Assembly (NCBI GenBank): GCA_023266215.1 | Contig: JAHFRQ010000017.1 | Location: 1-37,320, forward strand | Length of the DNA: 37,320 nt | Reading direction: 5' to 3' | Source of the DNA: Gammaproteobacteria bacterium | GTDB taxonomy: Bacteria; Pseudomonadota; Gammaproteobacteria; Coxiellales; Coxiellaceae | Shown here: piece after piece, positions 15,677 to 24,906 of the stretch | Layout: every line of letters begins with the position of its first letter | Position numbering within the stretch: the first letter of the stretch is position 1 | Translations under genes and position numbers: made by a program | The notes under the pieces: generated by a model | Database searches by the model: none | Told to the model about the DNA's origin: nothing | The model's input: the letters and a program-made list of their open reading frames with translations, nothing else

Positions 15677-16477
15677 ATGGATTTATATCGCATGGATTTT
15701 TACTACTTTTCGCATTTTATTCAAGTTTGGATTTTGCCACCCGGCTCGAATTTAATGTTGATGCTGCTTGGATTCTGTTTTCTCTTGAAATTTTATCGTA
15801 CTGGGTTTGTTTTTATAATACTGAGTTTTGTTACTTTATGGCTATTAAGCACGCCTGTTATTGCGCAATGGTTAATTGATAGATTGCAATATCGATATCC
15901 GTTGCTACAAGTTAGTCAAATCAATCAAAATACCAAACATAGCGCAATTATCGTATTGGGCGGAGGTGACACACCTTCTCCTGAATCTAAAAATGGCTAC
16001 ATTTTAAGTGATGCCTCTGAATCTCGGCTGCATTATGCGGCCTATTTGTATCAAAATACTCATTTTCCTATTATCGTCTCAGGTGGTTCGTTACGCACAT
16101 CAAAGCCAACGGGGGCTGAGCTAATGCGACAAGAAATGCAAATCTATTTCAAGGTTCCCGTGGCATGGCTTGAAGACAAAGGTATTGATACAGAAGATGA
16201 GGGGAATTTAATGGCTTCCATATTGCGGAAACACGGGATTAACACAGCTTATTTGGTTACCAATGCCTTTCATATGACACGTGCCATGTATGCTTTTGGT
16301 CAATCTTTTAAAAACTCACCTATACAAATAATTGCAGCTCCAATGGGTTATGTTGTGTTGCAGCCAGATCAAGGCATGCTAAACTATTTACCCTCGCTTG
16401 AAGGGTTAAACAAAAGCGCAACAGCGATGCACGAATACATTGGTTTATTAGCTTATCACTTAAGTAATTTATTATAA
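15677..16477 (+). CDS. YdcF/ElyC-family membrane protein (DUF218)
   Basis: 266 residues. Two hydrophobic segments (about 10-32 and 37-60) anchor a DUF218 domain with SAIIVLGGG, ASESRLHYAAYLY, PIIVSGGS, IDTEDEGNLM and YLVTNAFHMTRAM, the typical family order. ElyC in E. coli is linked to undecaprenyl-carrier and envelope metabolism, and a role in lipid-carrier handling would fit a polysaccharide locus, but the biochemical activity is unsettled. ATG 15677 is used; ATG 15692 is an alternative, since neither has a strong ribosome site. It is the first gene of the plus-strand assembly block, 18 bp before the flippase, and divergent from the bi-domain oxidoreductase. Confidence 0.85.
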   Translation: MDLYRMDFYYFSHFIQVWILPPGSNLMLMLLGFCFLLKFYRTGFVFIILSFVTLWLLSTPVIAQWLIDRLQYRYPLLQVSQINQNTKHSAIIVLGGGDTPSPESKNGYILSDASESRLHYAAYLYQNTHFPIIVSGGSLRTSKPTGAELMRQEMQIYFKVPVAWLEDKGIDTEDEGNLMASILRKHGINTAYLVTNAFHMTRAMYAFGQSFKNSPIQIIAAPMGYVVLQPDQGMLNYLPSLEGLNKSATAMHEYIGLLAYHLSNLL

Positions 16478-16495
16478 TTTTGAGTAAGACGCATA

Positions 16496-18019
16496 ATGAG
16501 TTTTAGAAAAAATGTATTGTCTAATTATTGCGGCCATTTTTATGTTACATTAATTGGCATTGTGATTGTTCCAGCATATTTAAAATATCTCGGCGCCGCT
16601 GCATTTGGGTTAATTAGCCTATATGTCATTCTACAATCCTGGCTAAGCCTGCTGAATATGGGTCTAATACCTGCCCTTTCTCGCGAAGTCACTTGTTCGC
16701 GCGATGGAAAGGGTAGTTTTTTGAAAGTTAACCAACTATTGCGCAGCCTAGAAATCATTTTTTTGGTAATAAATTTGTTCGTTGTGCTGGGGATTACATT
16801 ATGTAGTTACTGGATAGCGCATCGTTGGCTGAAGGTACACAATTTAAGTTATTTTGAAGTAATGTCGTGTATCTCAATGATGAGTATAATGATTGGTTTT
16901 CGATTTTTTTCGGATCTTTATCGCGCTAGTATTTCTGGCATGGAGGAACAGGTGTGGCTCAATGGCGCAAGGATGATACTGGCTACATTGCAATACGGAG
17001 GAGCATACATTTTGCTGCGCTGGATAACGAGAACACCCGGTCATTTTTTTGAGTACCAAGTAGCAATCTCTGCTATTGAGCCAATATTACTAGGAATAAA
17101 ATGTTATAAAATTATTCCTACCACGATAAATCGTTTCTCAAATTTTTGCATTTCATGGGCGGAACTTAGAAAAATACTTCCTTTTGCTGGCGGTCTTTTT
17201 TATACTGCCATTTTGTGGATTTTGGTTTCTCAGTCCGACAAGCTCATTCTTTCGCACATCTTACCTTTAACAACTTATGGCTACTTTGGGCTGGTCACTA
17301 TCATTTCGAGCGGGATGCTGCAATTTGGGATGCCAATTTATTTGGCACTTCTACCAAAAATGACGCATTTGCTATCACAAAACAAAAAAGAAGAAATGCT
17401 GCGGTTATACCGAAATGCAACACAATTTGTTGTTGTTATTATGTTTTCGTTGGTTGGAATCATCGCCATTTTTAGCGCTCATGTTGTATATATTTGGACA
17501 GGAAATGCCATCGCAGCAAATTGGGCGGGCCCCATTCTTTTCTGGTATGCGCTTGGAAATGGATTTTTTTGTGTTTCAGCATTTCAATTTTATCTTCAGT
17601 TTGCATTTGGTGATATTAAACTACAGGTGATCTCCGATACCTTGCTTGTATTGATTTCCTTGCCGCTCATCATTTTTTCCGCTTACCACTACGGCGCAAA
17701 AGGAACTGCAATCACATGGTTTTTAATGCGAGGACTGTTCTTTTTTATTTGGTCACCGATCGTGCACCATAAATACGCACTAGGCATACACTATGATTGG
17801 CTATTAAAGGATATTTTTCCCATATTTATAGCCGTACTAGCAACAGTTCTTTGTATCAAAAAAATCCCCATTCATTTTGAATTGATAAGCCGGGTTGAAG
17901 GCTTTATAATTCTGACCTGTTTTGCTTTATTTACATTATTAACAGCTGCTCTGGCTTCGAGCACATGTCGTGATTTTTTTGCAAGATTTGCTCAAGAAAG
18001 AAAGGATTTAAAGGTATGA
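16496..18019 (+). CDS. wzx: Wzx-type O-unit flippase
   Basis: 507 residues with about 12-14 hydrophobic spans across the whole length, and a MATE/Wzx-like start (RKNVLSNYCGHFYVTLIGIVIVPAYLKYLGAAAFGL). The family moves undecaprenyl-diphosphate-linked repeat units across the inner membrane. It follows the YdcF-like gene by 18 bp and overlaps the next glycosyltransferase by four bases (ATGA), so it is co-translated with repeat-unit assembly genes. This stretch is visibly less AT-rich than most genes around it. Substrate specificity cannot be read from sequence. Confidence 0.88.
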   Translation: MSFRKNVLSNYCGHFYVTLIGIVIVPAYLKYLGAAAFGLISLYVILQSWLSLLNMGLIPALSREVTCSRDGKGSFLKVNQLLRSLEIIFLVINLFVVLGITLCSYWIAHRWLKVHNLSYFEVMSCISMMSIMIGFRFFSDLYRASISGMEEQVWLNGARMILATLQYGGAYILLRWITRTPGHFFEYQVAISAIEPILLGIKCYKIIPTTINRFSNFCISWAELRKILPFAGGLFYTAILWILVSQSDKLILSHILPLTTYGYFGLVTIISSGMLQFGMPIYLALLPKMTHLLSQNKKEEMLRLYRNATQFVVVIMFSLVGIIAIFSAHVVYIWTGNAIAANWAGPILFWYALGNGFFCVSAFQFYLQFAFGDIKLQVISDTLLVLISLPLIIFSAYHYGAKGTAITWFLMRGLFFFIWSPIVHHKYALGIHYDWLLKDIFPIFIAVLATVLCIKKIPIHFELISRVEGFIILTCFALFTLLTAALASSTCRDFFARFAQERKDLKV

Positions 18020-19041
18020 CAACACGGACTGAGGCGCAAATTCTTGAAAAGTGGCAGCACCACGAATCGCCGCTGGTTAGTATTACGTGCATCACTTACA
18101 ATCATGAGCCTTATATTGCAGACGCAATAGAGGGGTTTTTGAAACAAGAAACGACGTTCCCATTTGAGATTATTATTCATGATGATGCATCAACTGATAA
18201 AACAACTGAAATTATTGAAGCGTATGTAAAAAAATATCCACACATTATTAAGCCTATTATTCAAAAAGAAAATCAATCTTCTCAACTTAAAAAAAATGTC
18301 TTATTGCCGATTATCTTAACTGCGGTTTTAAAATCAAAAGGAAAATATATTGCCTATTGTGATGGAGATGATTACTGGACTGACCCACATAAGCTAGAAA
18401 TTCAGATCGCCGAAATGCAAAAATATCCGGAATGCGAGGTTAGCTTTCACCCCGTCTTTCGCAGGCGAGCTAATGGAAAAAAGCGTGAAAAAATTATTGC
18501 ACAGCATAGCGCACATAATAAAATTTTTAAAACAAAACGACTTGTTTTAGGTGCAGCCCAATTTTGCCCAACCGTTTCATTTATTTTTAAAAGCAGCGTG
18601 TTTTCTGCGATCCCGCAATGGCTATTTGATGCGCCCTGCACTGATTATTTTATACAAATACTGGCATCCATGAATGGCGGTGCAATTTATATTAATCGAG
18701 CGATGGCAGTTTATCGAGCTTCTTCACTAGGCTCATGGACGGAAAAAATGTCAGGTAGTGAAAACTTTGTTCGCGTCTATTTTGAAGGCATGCTGCAATC
18801 GCTTAAAGATATTGACGCTCACACTAACAACAAATATTCAAAAGAAATTAACACGATCAGAAGAGAACTTTGTTTTTATATGTGCATCAATCCCGTTATC
18901 TCATTAAAAATCAGAAAAGAAATTTTCAACGAAAATAAAAATAAGCTTGATATTAAGCGAAGAGCATTATGGCATCTTTTATTTAGAAATAAAAACCTAT
19001 CGAAATTTATATTTAATGTGCGGAACAATATTTTTAACTAG
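18016..19041 (+). CDS. GT2-family glycosyltransferase
   Basis: 341 residues. The N-terminal GT-A domain has VSITCITYNHEPYIADAIEG, IIIHDDASTDKT and a DxD-type metal site in YCDGDDYWTDP (about 114-124). The C-terminal part is divergent and basic, without membrane spans, so the enzyme probably sits at the inner face of the membrane. It overlaps wzx by four bases and is followed six bases later by asnB. The donor and acceptor sugars are unknown. Confidence 0.88.
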   Translation: MTTRTEAQILEKWQHHESPLVSITCITYNHEPYIADAIEGFLKQETTFPFEIIIHDDASTDKTTEIIEAYVKKYPHIIKPIIQKENQSSQLKKNVLLPIILTAVLKSKGKYIAYCDGDDYWTDPHKLEIQIAEMQKYPECEVSFHPVFRRRANGKKREKIIAQHSAHNKIFKTKRLVLGAAQFCPTVSFIFKSSVFSAIPQWLFDAPCTDYFIQILASMNGGAIYINRAMAVYRASSLGSWTEKMSGSENFVRVYFEGMLQSLKDIDAHTNNKYSKEINTIRRELCFYMCINPVISLKIRKEIFNENKNKLDIKRRALWHLLFRNKNLSKFIFNVRNNIFN

Positions 19042-19047
19042 GAAAAC

Positions 19048-20892
19048 ATGTGCGCAATAACCGGCATCATCAGCAAAAGTTCAGATTACAATCATGCACA
19101 ATTTTTAGAGCCCATCTTATCTTTGTTATCACATCGCGGACCTGATGCCTCTGAAATAACAGTATTTGATGACTCCGGCTGTTTTGGACACAATCGACTT
19201 TCTATTGTTGACCTAAGTAAGCGCTCACAGCAACCGATGTGGGACGGCACGCATCGATATTGCCTTACTTTTAATGGCGAGATTTATAATTACTTAAGCT
19301 TAAAAAAAGAACTAATTCAGCTAGGACATACGTTTAAAACAGAATCAGACAGTGAAATTTTAATTGAAGCATGGGCAGAATGGGGAGAAGCTTCTATTCA
19401 AAAATTTGTTGGCATGTTTGCATTTGCGGTTTGGGATAACCATCTCAAATATTTATATTTAGTACGCGACAGAATGGGTGAAAAACCTTTGTATTATGCA
19501 CCGATCAACAATAATTTTCAAAACGGGATAATTTTTACTTCGGAATTAAAGAGCTTGAAACATTATCCTTTTGTTAATAAAATTTTATCAGAAACAGCTT
19601 TAAACCATTACCTTAGTTTTAATTATACGAGCACTCAAGATTGCATTTACAAAGATATTTATAAATTACCTCCCGCGTCGATTTTATTATATAACAACAA
19701 TACCCGCGAAATAAAAATAAGTGAATACTGGGTTTTATCCGATTTTTTTAAGAATAAAAAAATAATAAGCTTTAAATCCGCGCAAGATGAGTTAAACCAT
19801 TTGTTAAATAATTCTGTTAACGCACAATCAATTGCAGATGTACCCTTAGGCGCTTTTTTATCTGGCGGCCTTGATTCATCAAGCATTGTTTCGGCGCTGT
19901 CAAAAAATAATGCTGAAAATATTAATACTTTTAGTATTGGCTTTGTTGAAAAAACCTATAGCGAGCTCGAAAATAGCCGGAAAATTGCGAGTTATTTGGG
20001 TGTAACACATCACACACAAATAGTCTCATCAAATATTACTGAAATATTACCAACCATTATCAATACGTTTGATGAGCCTTTTGCTGACAACTCGATTATT
20101 CCAACTTATTTTTTATGCGAATTTGCAAAGCAATTTGTCAAAGTAAGCTTGTCTGGTGATGGCGGTGATGAATTATTTGGCGGATATGCAACTTATCAAG
20201 CAGATAGATACCATCAGTTGCTAAAATATTTTCCTCGTTTTGCCAAAAAACTATTAATAAAATCTGCAAATTATTTGCCAACTTCTTTTGATAAAATTAG
20301 CTTAGATTATAAGATCAAGCAATTTTTACGCGGGAGTTTACTGAATGCGCATCAAGCTCACTTAAGTTGGCGAGAAATTTTTAATTTAAAAAACAATAAT
20401 TATATTAATTCAGATTTGAATTTTTTTAATGATGTTCAAGACTGCCACTTTTTAGATCAAGCCATGTATGTCGACATGAAAACATGGTTACCCGATGATA
20501 TTTTAGTAAAAGTGGATCGCGCCAGCATGAGCCATTCACTTGAAGTGCGCGCGCCATTTTTGGATCATAGGCTGGTTGAATTTGCAGCAAGTCTGCCTGT
20601 TCGCTATAAAATCCAAAAAGCGGTTTTAAAGGCCGGTCAGAAAAAAGTCTTGCCTAGTTTTGTCATTAATCAATCAAAAAAAGGCTTTAATAGCCCCATT
20701 TCGCACTGGCTATCGGGTGAGTTATTTACCATGGCGCAGGATATTACGCATAGCCAAAATTTATCGCCTTGGTTTGATCAGAAAACCATTGAAACTTTAT
20801 GGTTTGAGCATCAGAATGGCGTGTGCGATAATGGCCACCGATTATTTAATTTGCTTTGTTTGGGACTATGGCTTAAAGATTCACAGGGATGA
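19048..20892 (+). CDS. asnB: Asparagine-synthase-type amidotransferase
   Basis: 614 residues. The N-terminal glutaminase domain starts with the Cys2 nucleophile (MCAITGI) and has HRGPD and NGEIYNY. The ATP-pyrophosphatase domain has SGGLDSS (272-278) and SGDGGDELFGGY (about 370-381). In O-antigen clusters (for example WbpS of Pseudomonas O6) such enzymes are held to convert a sugar uronic acid into its uronamide rather than make asparagine. That use fits here because a WecC-like dehydrogenase would supply a HexNAc uronate. Housekeeping asparagine synthesis is the alternative. One base separates its stop from the next gene's ATG. Confidence 0.9.
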   Translation: MCAITGIISKSSDYNHAQFLEPILSLLSHRGPDASEITVFDDSGCFGHNRLSIVDLSKRSQQPMWDGTHRYCLTFNGEIYNYLSLKKELIQLGHTFKTESDSEILIEAWAEWGEASIQKFVGMFAFAVWDNHLKYLYLVRDRMGEKPLYYAPINNNFQNGIIFTSELKSLKHYPFVNKILSETALNHYLSFNYTSTQDCIYKDIYKLPPASILLYNNNTREIKISEYWVLSDFFKNKKIISFKSAQDELNHLLNNSVNAQSIADVPLGAFLSGGLDSSSIVSALSKNNAENINTFSIGFVEKTYSELENSRKIASYLGVTHHTQIVSSNITEILPTIINTFDEPFADNSIIPTYFLCEFAKQFVKVSLSGDGGDELFGGYATYQADRYHQLLKYFPRFAKKLLIKSANYLPTSFDKISLDYKIKQFLRGSLLNAHQAHLSWREIFNLKNNNYINSDLNFFNDVQDCHFLDQAMYVDMKTWLPDDILVKVDRASMSHSLEVRAPFLDHRLVEFAASLPVRYKIQKAVLKAGQKKVLPSFVINQSKKGFNSPISHWLSGELFTMAQDITHSQNLSPWFDQKTIETLWFEHQNGVCDNGHRLFNLLCLGLWLKDSQG

Positions 20893-20893
20893 C

Positions 20894-21775
20894 ATGATAT
20901 TACCTATTTCAATTGTAATTCCAGCTTATAATGAAGCGCCTGCTATTCTTGAAACAATTGATGAAATTACCCGGGTTTGCAAAGCAGCTGGCATTAAAAC
21001 CTATGAAATCATTGTTGTTAATGATGGATCAACTGATCAAACAGCCGATATTTTAAGCAGCACCCAGGTTGTTCAAATTAATCATCCGCATAATATCGGC
21101 TATGGCAGATCGCTCAAAGACGGCATCAAAAAAGCACAGTACGACACTATAGTTATAACTGATGCGGATTGTACCTATCCATTTGATCAAGTACCTCTGA
21201 TGCTTTCAGAATACCAGCAAGGTTTTGACATGATCGTGGGCGCACGAACCGGACGTCATTATCAAGAATCTTTATTAAAATCTCCGCTGCGACATATTTT
21301 AAGGCTTATTGTTCAGTTTGCGGCGGAACGAAAAATTCCTGATATCAATTCAGGTCTTCGAATATTTAGCAAAATTAAAATTACGCCAATGTTATCCCGT
21401 CTTTGTAATACATTTAGCTTTACGACATCGATGACATTGGGTTTTATGATGTCAGGTTTTTTTGTAAAATACATTAATATTCCATATCATGAACGACGCG
21501 GCAAAACAAAAGTGAGATTACTAAAAGATTCGCTACGAACTCTACAGTATATTTTGCAAGCGATTAATTATTATAATCCCATCAAGCTTTTTTTATTATT
21601 CATGGGGTTGTGCTTGTCACTGTCATGCCTATTTTTTATAGTCGCACTCATGACGCATTTAAAAACTTTGTTTGCATTTGGCGTCGGTACTGCTTTGTCG
21701 GGCCTAATGGTCTTATGTTTTGGATTATTGGCGGATTTGTTGAAGCAGATGATTGGTAAACAAATAGATATGTAA
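20894..21775 (+). CDS. GT2 transferase, dolichol-P-mannose/GtrB-like
   Basis: 293 residues from ATG 20894. A longer open frame reaches back to 20660 but lies inside asnB in another frame. The GT-A domain has ISIVIPAYNEAPAIL, VVNDGSTDQT and ITDADCTYPFD, followed by FDMIVGARTGR. Two C-terminal hydrophobic spans (about 230-255 and 262-285) anchor it. This layout is that of polyprenyl-phosphate hexose synthases, which load single sugars onto the lipid carrier for use by membrane-embedded GT-C enzymes. A GT-C-like protein follows two genes later, which supports the idea. Confidence 0.87.
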   Translation: MILPISIVIPAYNEAPAILETIDEITRVCKAAGIKTYEIIVVNDGSTDQTADILSSTQVVQINHPHNIGYGRSLKDGIKKAQYDTIVITDADCTYPFDQVPLMLSEYQQGFDMIVGARTGRHYQESLLKSPLRHILRLIVQFAAERKIPDINSGLRIFSKIKITPMLSRLCNTFSFTTSMTLGFMMSGFFVKYINIPYHERRGKTKVRLLKDSLRTLQYILQAINYYNPIKLFLLFMGLCLSLSCLFFIVALMTHLKTLFAFGVGTALSGLMVLCFGLLADLLKQMIGKQIDM

Positions 21776-21792
21776 AATTTGTGGAATTTATT

Positions 21793-22467
21793 ATGTCACA
21801 AGAAAATTATGCACTGCAAAAACCGGGGGGTTACATAGACAATCTGGTCTTAAAAAAACGCCTTGCAATGTATAAAATATTTTTAAAAGAATTTCCGGAT
21901 GAGCAATGTGATAGTATTCTTGATGTTGGCGTAACGGCGGAAAAAAATGCAATTTCTGCTAATTTTTTTGAGGAAAACTTTCCGAGCAAAAATAAAATTA
22001 TTGCTCTGTCTAATCAAGATGCTACTTTTCTTGAGAAAATTTATACAGGGCTAAAATTTCAACTGGGAGATGCTAAAAATATTCCGTTTGATAATAATAG
22101 TATCGATGTTGTTTTTTCATCTGCCGTGATTGAACATGTTGGCTCTTTAGAAGAGCAAACTAAAATGATTAGCGAGTGCTATCGAGTTTGCAAAAAAGGC
22201 ATTTTTATCACGACGCCCAATCGCTGGTTTTCGGTTGATCCACACACTTCTCTTCCATTTATTCATTGGTTACCAAAACAATGGCATAGAAAAATTTTGA
22301 AAAAAATGCGCTTGAACTTTTATTCACTGGAAAAAAATTTAAATATGCTCAATAGCATGGAAATTCAAAAAATATGCCATAAGCTTGGCATTAAAAATAT
22401 TATTATAAAAAAAATATTTACATTGGGCCATGTTAGCAACCTTATTTTGATAGCGAGAAAGCAATAA
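21793..22467 (+). CDS. Class I SAM-dependent methyltransferase
   Basis: 224 residues from ATG 21793, which has GGA seven bases upstream; an in-frame GTG at 21781 is the alternative. Motif I is ILDVGVTAEKN, which lacks the usual GxGxG. FQLGDAKNIPFDNNSIDVVFSSAVIEHVG carries the later Methyltransf_11-type motifs, and a YRVCKKGIFITTPNRWF strand follows. The protein is soluble. It lies between two lipid-carrier or membrane glycosyltransferase genes, so an O- or N-methyl group on a repeat-unit sugar is the probable product; ubiquinone-type targets are less likely in this context. Confidence 0.78.
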   Translation: MSQENYALQKPGGYIDNLVLKKRLAMYKIFLKEFPDEQCDSILDVGVTAEKNAISANFFEENFPSKNKIIALSNQDATFLEKIYTGLKFQLGDAKNIPFDNNSIDVVFSSAVIEHVGSLEEQTKMISECYRVCKKGIFITTPNRWFSVDPHTSLPFIHWLPKQWHRKILKKMRLNFYSLEKNLNMLNSMEIQKICHKLGIKNIIIKKIFTLGHVSNLILIARKQ

Positions 22468-22468
22468 A

Positions 22469-23728
22469 ATGAATAGGGGTTTGCTTTGCAATACGTATTA
22501 CCTACTTCTTTTTTTATTAATGTGTTTTTTTATTTTTTCCCATACCCCAAACATAGATTATGATGCTCCTTCCTATATTAATTTTAGCTCAGTGCGACCA
22601 CCGATTTATCCCACATTTATTTGGGTGTTTCATTGGGCAGGAAAATACCAATTTCAAATAGTCGTATGGGTACAAAGTATGTTAACTTTTGGTTCATTGC
22701 TGTATGCAAGACATTGGTTAATAAAAAATTTAAAAATAGCTGACACTCTTATTTTTTCCATATTTTTATTTGCTTTGATAACCATTTGTTTTCATTCTCA
22801 AATGTGGTATATCGAATCAGAAGGGTTATCTTTCCCATTTTTTATTTTTATGTTTTTTTTATCGATCGAATGTTTTCAAGAGTTTAATTTGAAAAAAATT
22901 GTATACTTATCATTATGGGTTGGTATTTTAATATTAACACGACTACAGTTTTATTTTCTATATGGTGTTTTTATTTTTCTACTTTTTTGGTATTTATGGA
23001 AAAAAGTTTCGATCAAATCACTGGTTATTTGCACTGGCATTTTACTCATTTCAATTTTATTTACAGCTTTAATTGACCGCAGTTATCACTATTTTAAAAA
23101 TAGCAATTTTGCAGGGGCGCCCATTATTGGAGTGCAATTGATTATTCAACCACTTTTTTTAGCGAATTCAAATGCAGCTAGCTATTTTGAAAATCCTGCA
23201 GAAAAGAACATTGTTCAAAGCATGTTGAATCAAATCAAAAAACAAAAACTAAATACAAGCACGTCATTATTAGCCTCTTTGAAACCAAAATATTATGAAA
23301 ACGCCTATGAAGAATATGCTAAAAATTATATATTGCTTCAAGCAATTGTTTACCATACTTTTAGTAAAGACAGTGTATTCGCTGAAAATAAAAGCACGAG
23401 CAATATTGCCAAAACACTATTTTTGCATAACCCAAAAATTAATATATATTTCTACATTTGGAAAATAATTGATTCAATGGGTGGCATCCCATTTTTTCTA
23501 TTTTTTTGCTTGCTGTTATTTTCGGTTATTATTAGAATTTTTAGAAATCGCGATTCTGACGCTGATTTTTCACAGACGTTTGTTGCTCTGGCAGTTATAA
23601 TCACTTTTTTAAATGCCGGTTTGGTTGCGGTAGTAGAGCCCGCGTTACCTAGTTATTTTTGTTATTTTCAATTTTTGCTATATTCCTTAGCAGCGTTATT
23701 TGCAGATAGAATATTTTTTAAAAAGTGA
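22469..23728 (+). CDS. Polytopic membrane protein, probable GT-C glycosyltransferase
   Basis: 419 residues with about 9-10 hydrophobic spans, starting with one at 9-24. The first periplasmic loop carries an acidic D30-Y-D32 pair and then RPPIYP (43-48), the arrangement seen in polyprenyl-phosphate-sugar-dependent GT-C enzymes (PMT/ArnT type). A large loop of about 100 residues (around 225-320) is soluble. It would add a side sugar on the periplasmic side, using the donor from the GtrB-like enzyme at 20894. Wzy-type polymerase is the alternative, because no other Wzy candidate exists in the window and these families share little sequence. It starts one base after the methyltransferase stop. 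Confidence 0.7.
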   Translation: MNRGLLCNTYYLLLFLLMCFFIFSHTPNIDYDAPSYINFSSVRPPIYPTFIWVFHWAGKYQFQIVVWVQSMLTFGSLLYARHWLIKNLKIADTLIFSIFLFALITICFHSQMWYIESEGLSFPFFIFMFFLSIECFQEFNLKKIVYLSLWVGILILTRLQFYFLYGVFIFLLFWYLWKKVSIKSLVICTGILLISILFTALIDRSYHYFKNSNFAGAPIIGVQLIIQPLFLANSNAASYFENPAEKNIVQSMLNQIKKQKLNTSTSLLASLKPKYYENAYEEYAKNYILLQAIVYHTFSKDSVFAENKSTSNIAKTLFLHNPKINIYFYIWKIIDSMGGIPFFLFFCLLLFSVIIRIFRNRDSDADFSQTFVALAVIITFLNAGLVAVVEPALPSYFCYFQFLLYSLAALFADRIFFKK

Positions 23729-23743
23729 ATTGGAGTTAATGAC

Positions 23744-24904
23744 TTGTCACTGAAAATTTTAGCAGTTATTGAAAAAAATAGTTGGATGAAATTTCATATT
23801 GCAGAAAGTCTTGAGCTTATGGGTAATCACGTTACTTGTTTTTATTATGGTGATTGTGTAGGTAAATTCTATGGTCCAGGTCGATATGCTGAACAGAGAG
23901 AAAAGAATATTGCTTTGCTAAACTTTGCAAAGAATTTGCGTGACACTGCAGGCCTTGATTTAATTTTTTGTTATGTGCACGATGATTTTTTATTGCCAAA
24001 GTATGCAAAAGCGCTCTCGAATTTAAATATTTCTATGGTAAATTACAATGTTGATATGCCAACTCACTGGTTTCGACAAATTCGAACCGCTAAATATTTT
24101 GACATGATGCTCTGTGGACAAAGAGATAATATGCAACATTTAGCACGATATGCTAAAAAAGTTTTTTATTTTCCAATGGCAGCTCGCATGCCAGCACCCA
24201 ACAATACATTTGCGCAGTCTGAAAAAACAGAAGAAGTTACCTTTTTGGGAATGGCGCATCCCTTTCGAGAACGCATATTGTCTCAATTAGCGGAATTATC
24301 AGTACCACTATCAATATTTGGAAAATACTGGGAATCCAGTCAGCCGAATATCTATAAGCACAATTTATTTGAAACACTATCCTATATGATTCACTATTCT
24401 TGGCCGCGCTTTAAAACAGAGGGATTATCCAGTTTGTGGAAGGCATTTTTAAATCGTTTTTTTATTGATCATAGAAAAAAAGTCAATGCAATCATTCCAA
24501 AAGAAATAATTAAGGGTGAATTTTTAGATAATAATCTTTCGGTGCTATTTTATCGATCTAAAATCAATATTGGTTTTACTCGATACGCTGGCAGTAACCC
24601 TGATTTGCCTGGCCGTTGTCAAATGAAATTACGCGATTTTGAAGTCCCCATGGCGGGTGGTTTTTATTTGGTTGAAAAGGCTCCTGGGTACGATGAGGCA
24701 TTTTTGGATGGAATGGAAGTGGTAACCTGGCAAACTTTTCCTGAATTATTAGAAAAGATTAATTATTATCTCAGGCACGATCATGAAAGAGAGCAAATTG
24801 CAGCGGCGGGCAGAAAGAGAGCTTTGCAAGATCATACATGGGAGAAAAGATTTAATATTTTATTTTCTGAATTAGGTCTTCCGCTCAGCATCAATGGAAT
24901 TTAG
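23744..24904 (+). CDS. CgeB/DUF3880-like glycosyltransferase
   Basis: 386 residues, start TTG 23744 with GGAG eight bases upstream; no nearer ATG keeps the conserved first strand LKILAVIEKNSW. It is a GT-B-like layout: an N-terminal half with YVHDDFLLP and NYNVDMPTHWF, a C-terminal half with VTFLGMAHPFRERIL, then KLRDFEVPMAGGFYLVEKAPGYDEAF, the donor-binding region of CgeB-type proteins. The C-terminal helix AAAGRKRALQDHTWEKRF is also typical. It probably transfers a sugar to the lipid-linked repeat unit in the cytoplasm. It sits 15 bp after the GT-C-like gene and 2 bp before the first FkbM gene. Confidence 0.78.
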   Translation: MSLKILAVIEKNSWMKFHIAESLELMGNHVTCFYYGDCVGKFYGPGRYAEQREKNIALLNFAKNLRDTAGLDLIFCYVHDDFLLPKYAKALSNLNISMVNYNVDMPTHWFRQIRTAKYFDMMLCGQRDNMQHLARYAKKVFYFPMAARMPAPNNTFAQSEKTEEVTFLGMAHPFRERILSQLAELSVPLSIFGKYWESSQPNIYKHNLFETLSYMIHYSWPRFKTEGLSSLWKAFLNRFFIDHRKKVNAIIPKEIIKGEFLDNNLSVLFYRSKINIGFTRYAGSNPDLPGRCQMKLRDFEVPMAGGFYLVEKAPGYDEAFLDGMEVVTWQTFPELLEKINYYLRHDHEREQIAAAGRKRALQDHTWEKRFNILFSELGLPLSINGI

Positions 24905-24906
24905 CA

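Noticed and set aside
20660-20893. 78-residue N-terminal extension of the GT2 gene
   Set aside because: It lies out of frame inside asnB; the GT2 fold starts right after ATG 20894.
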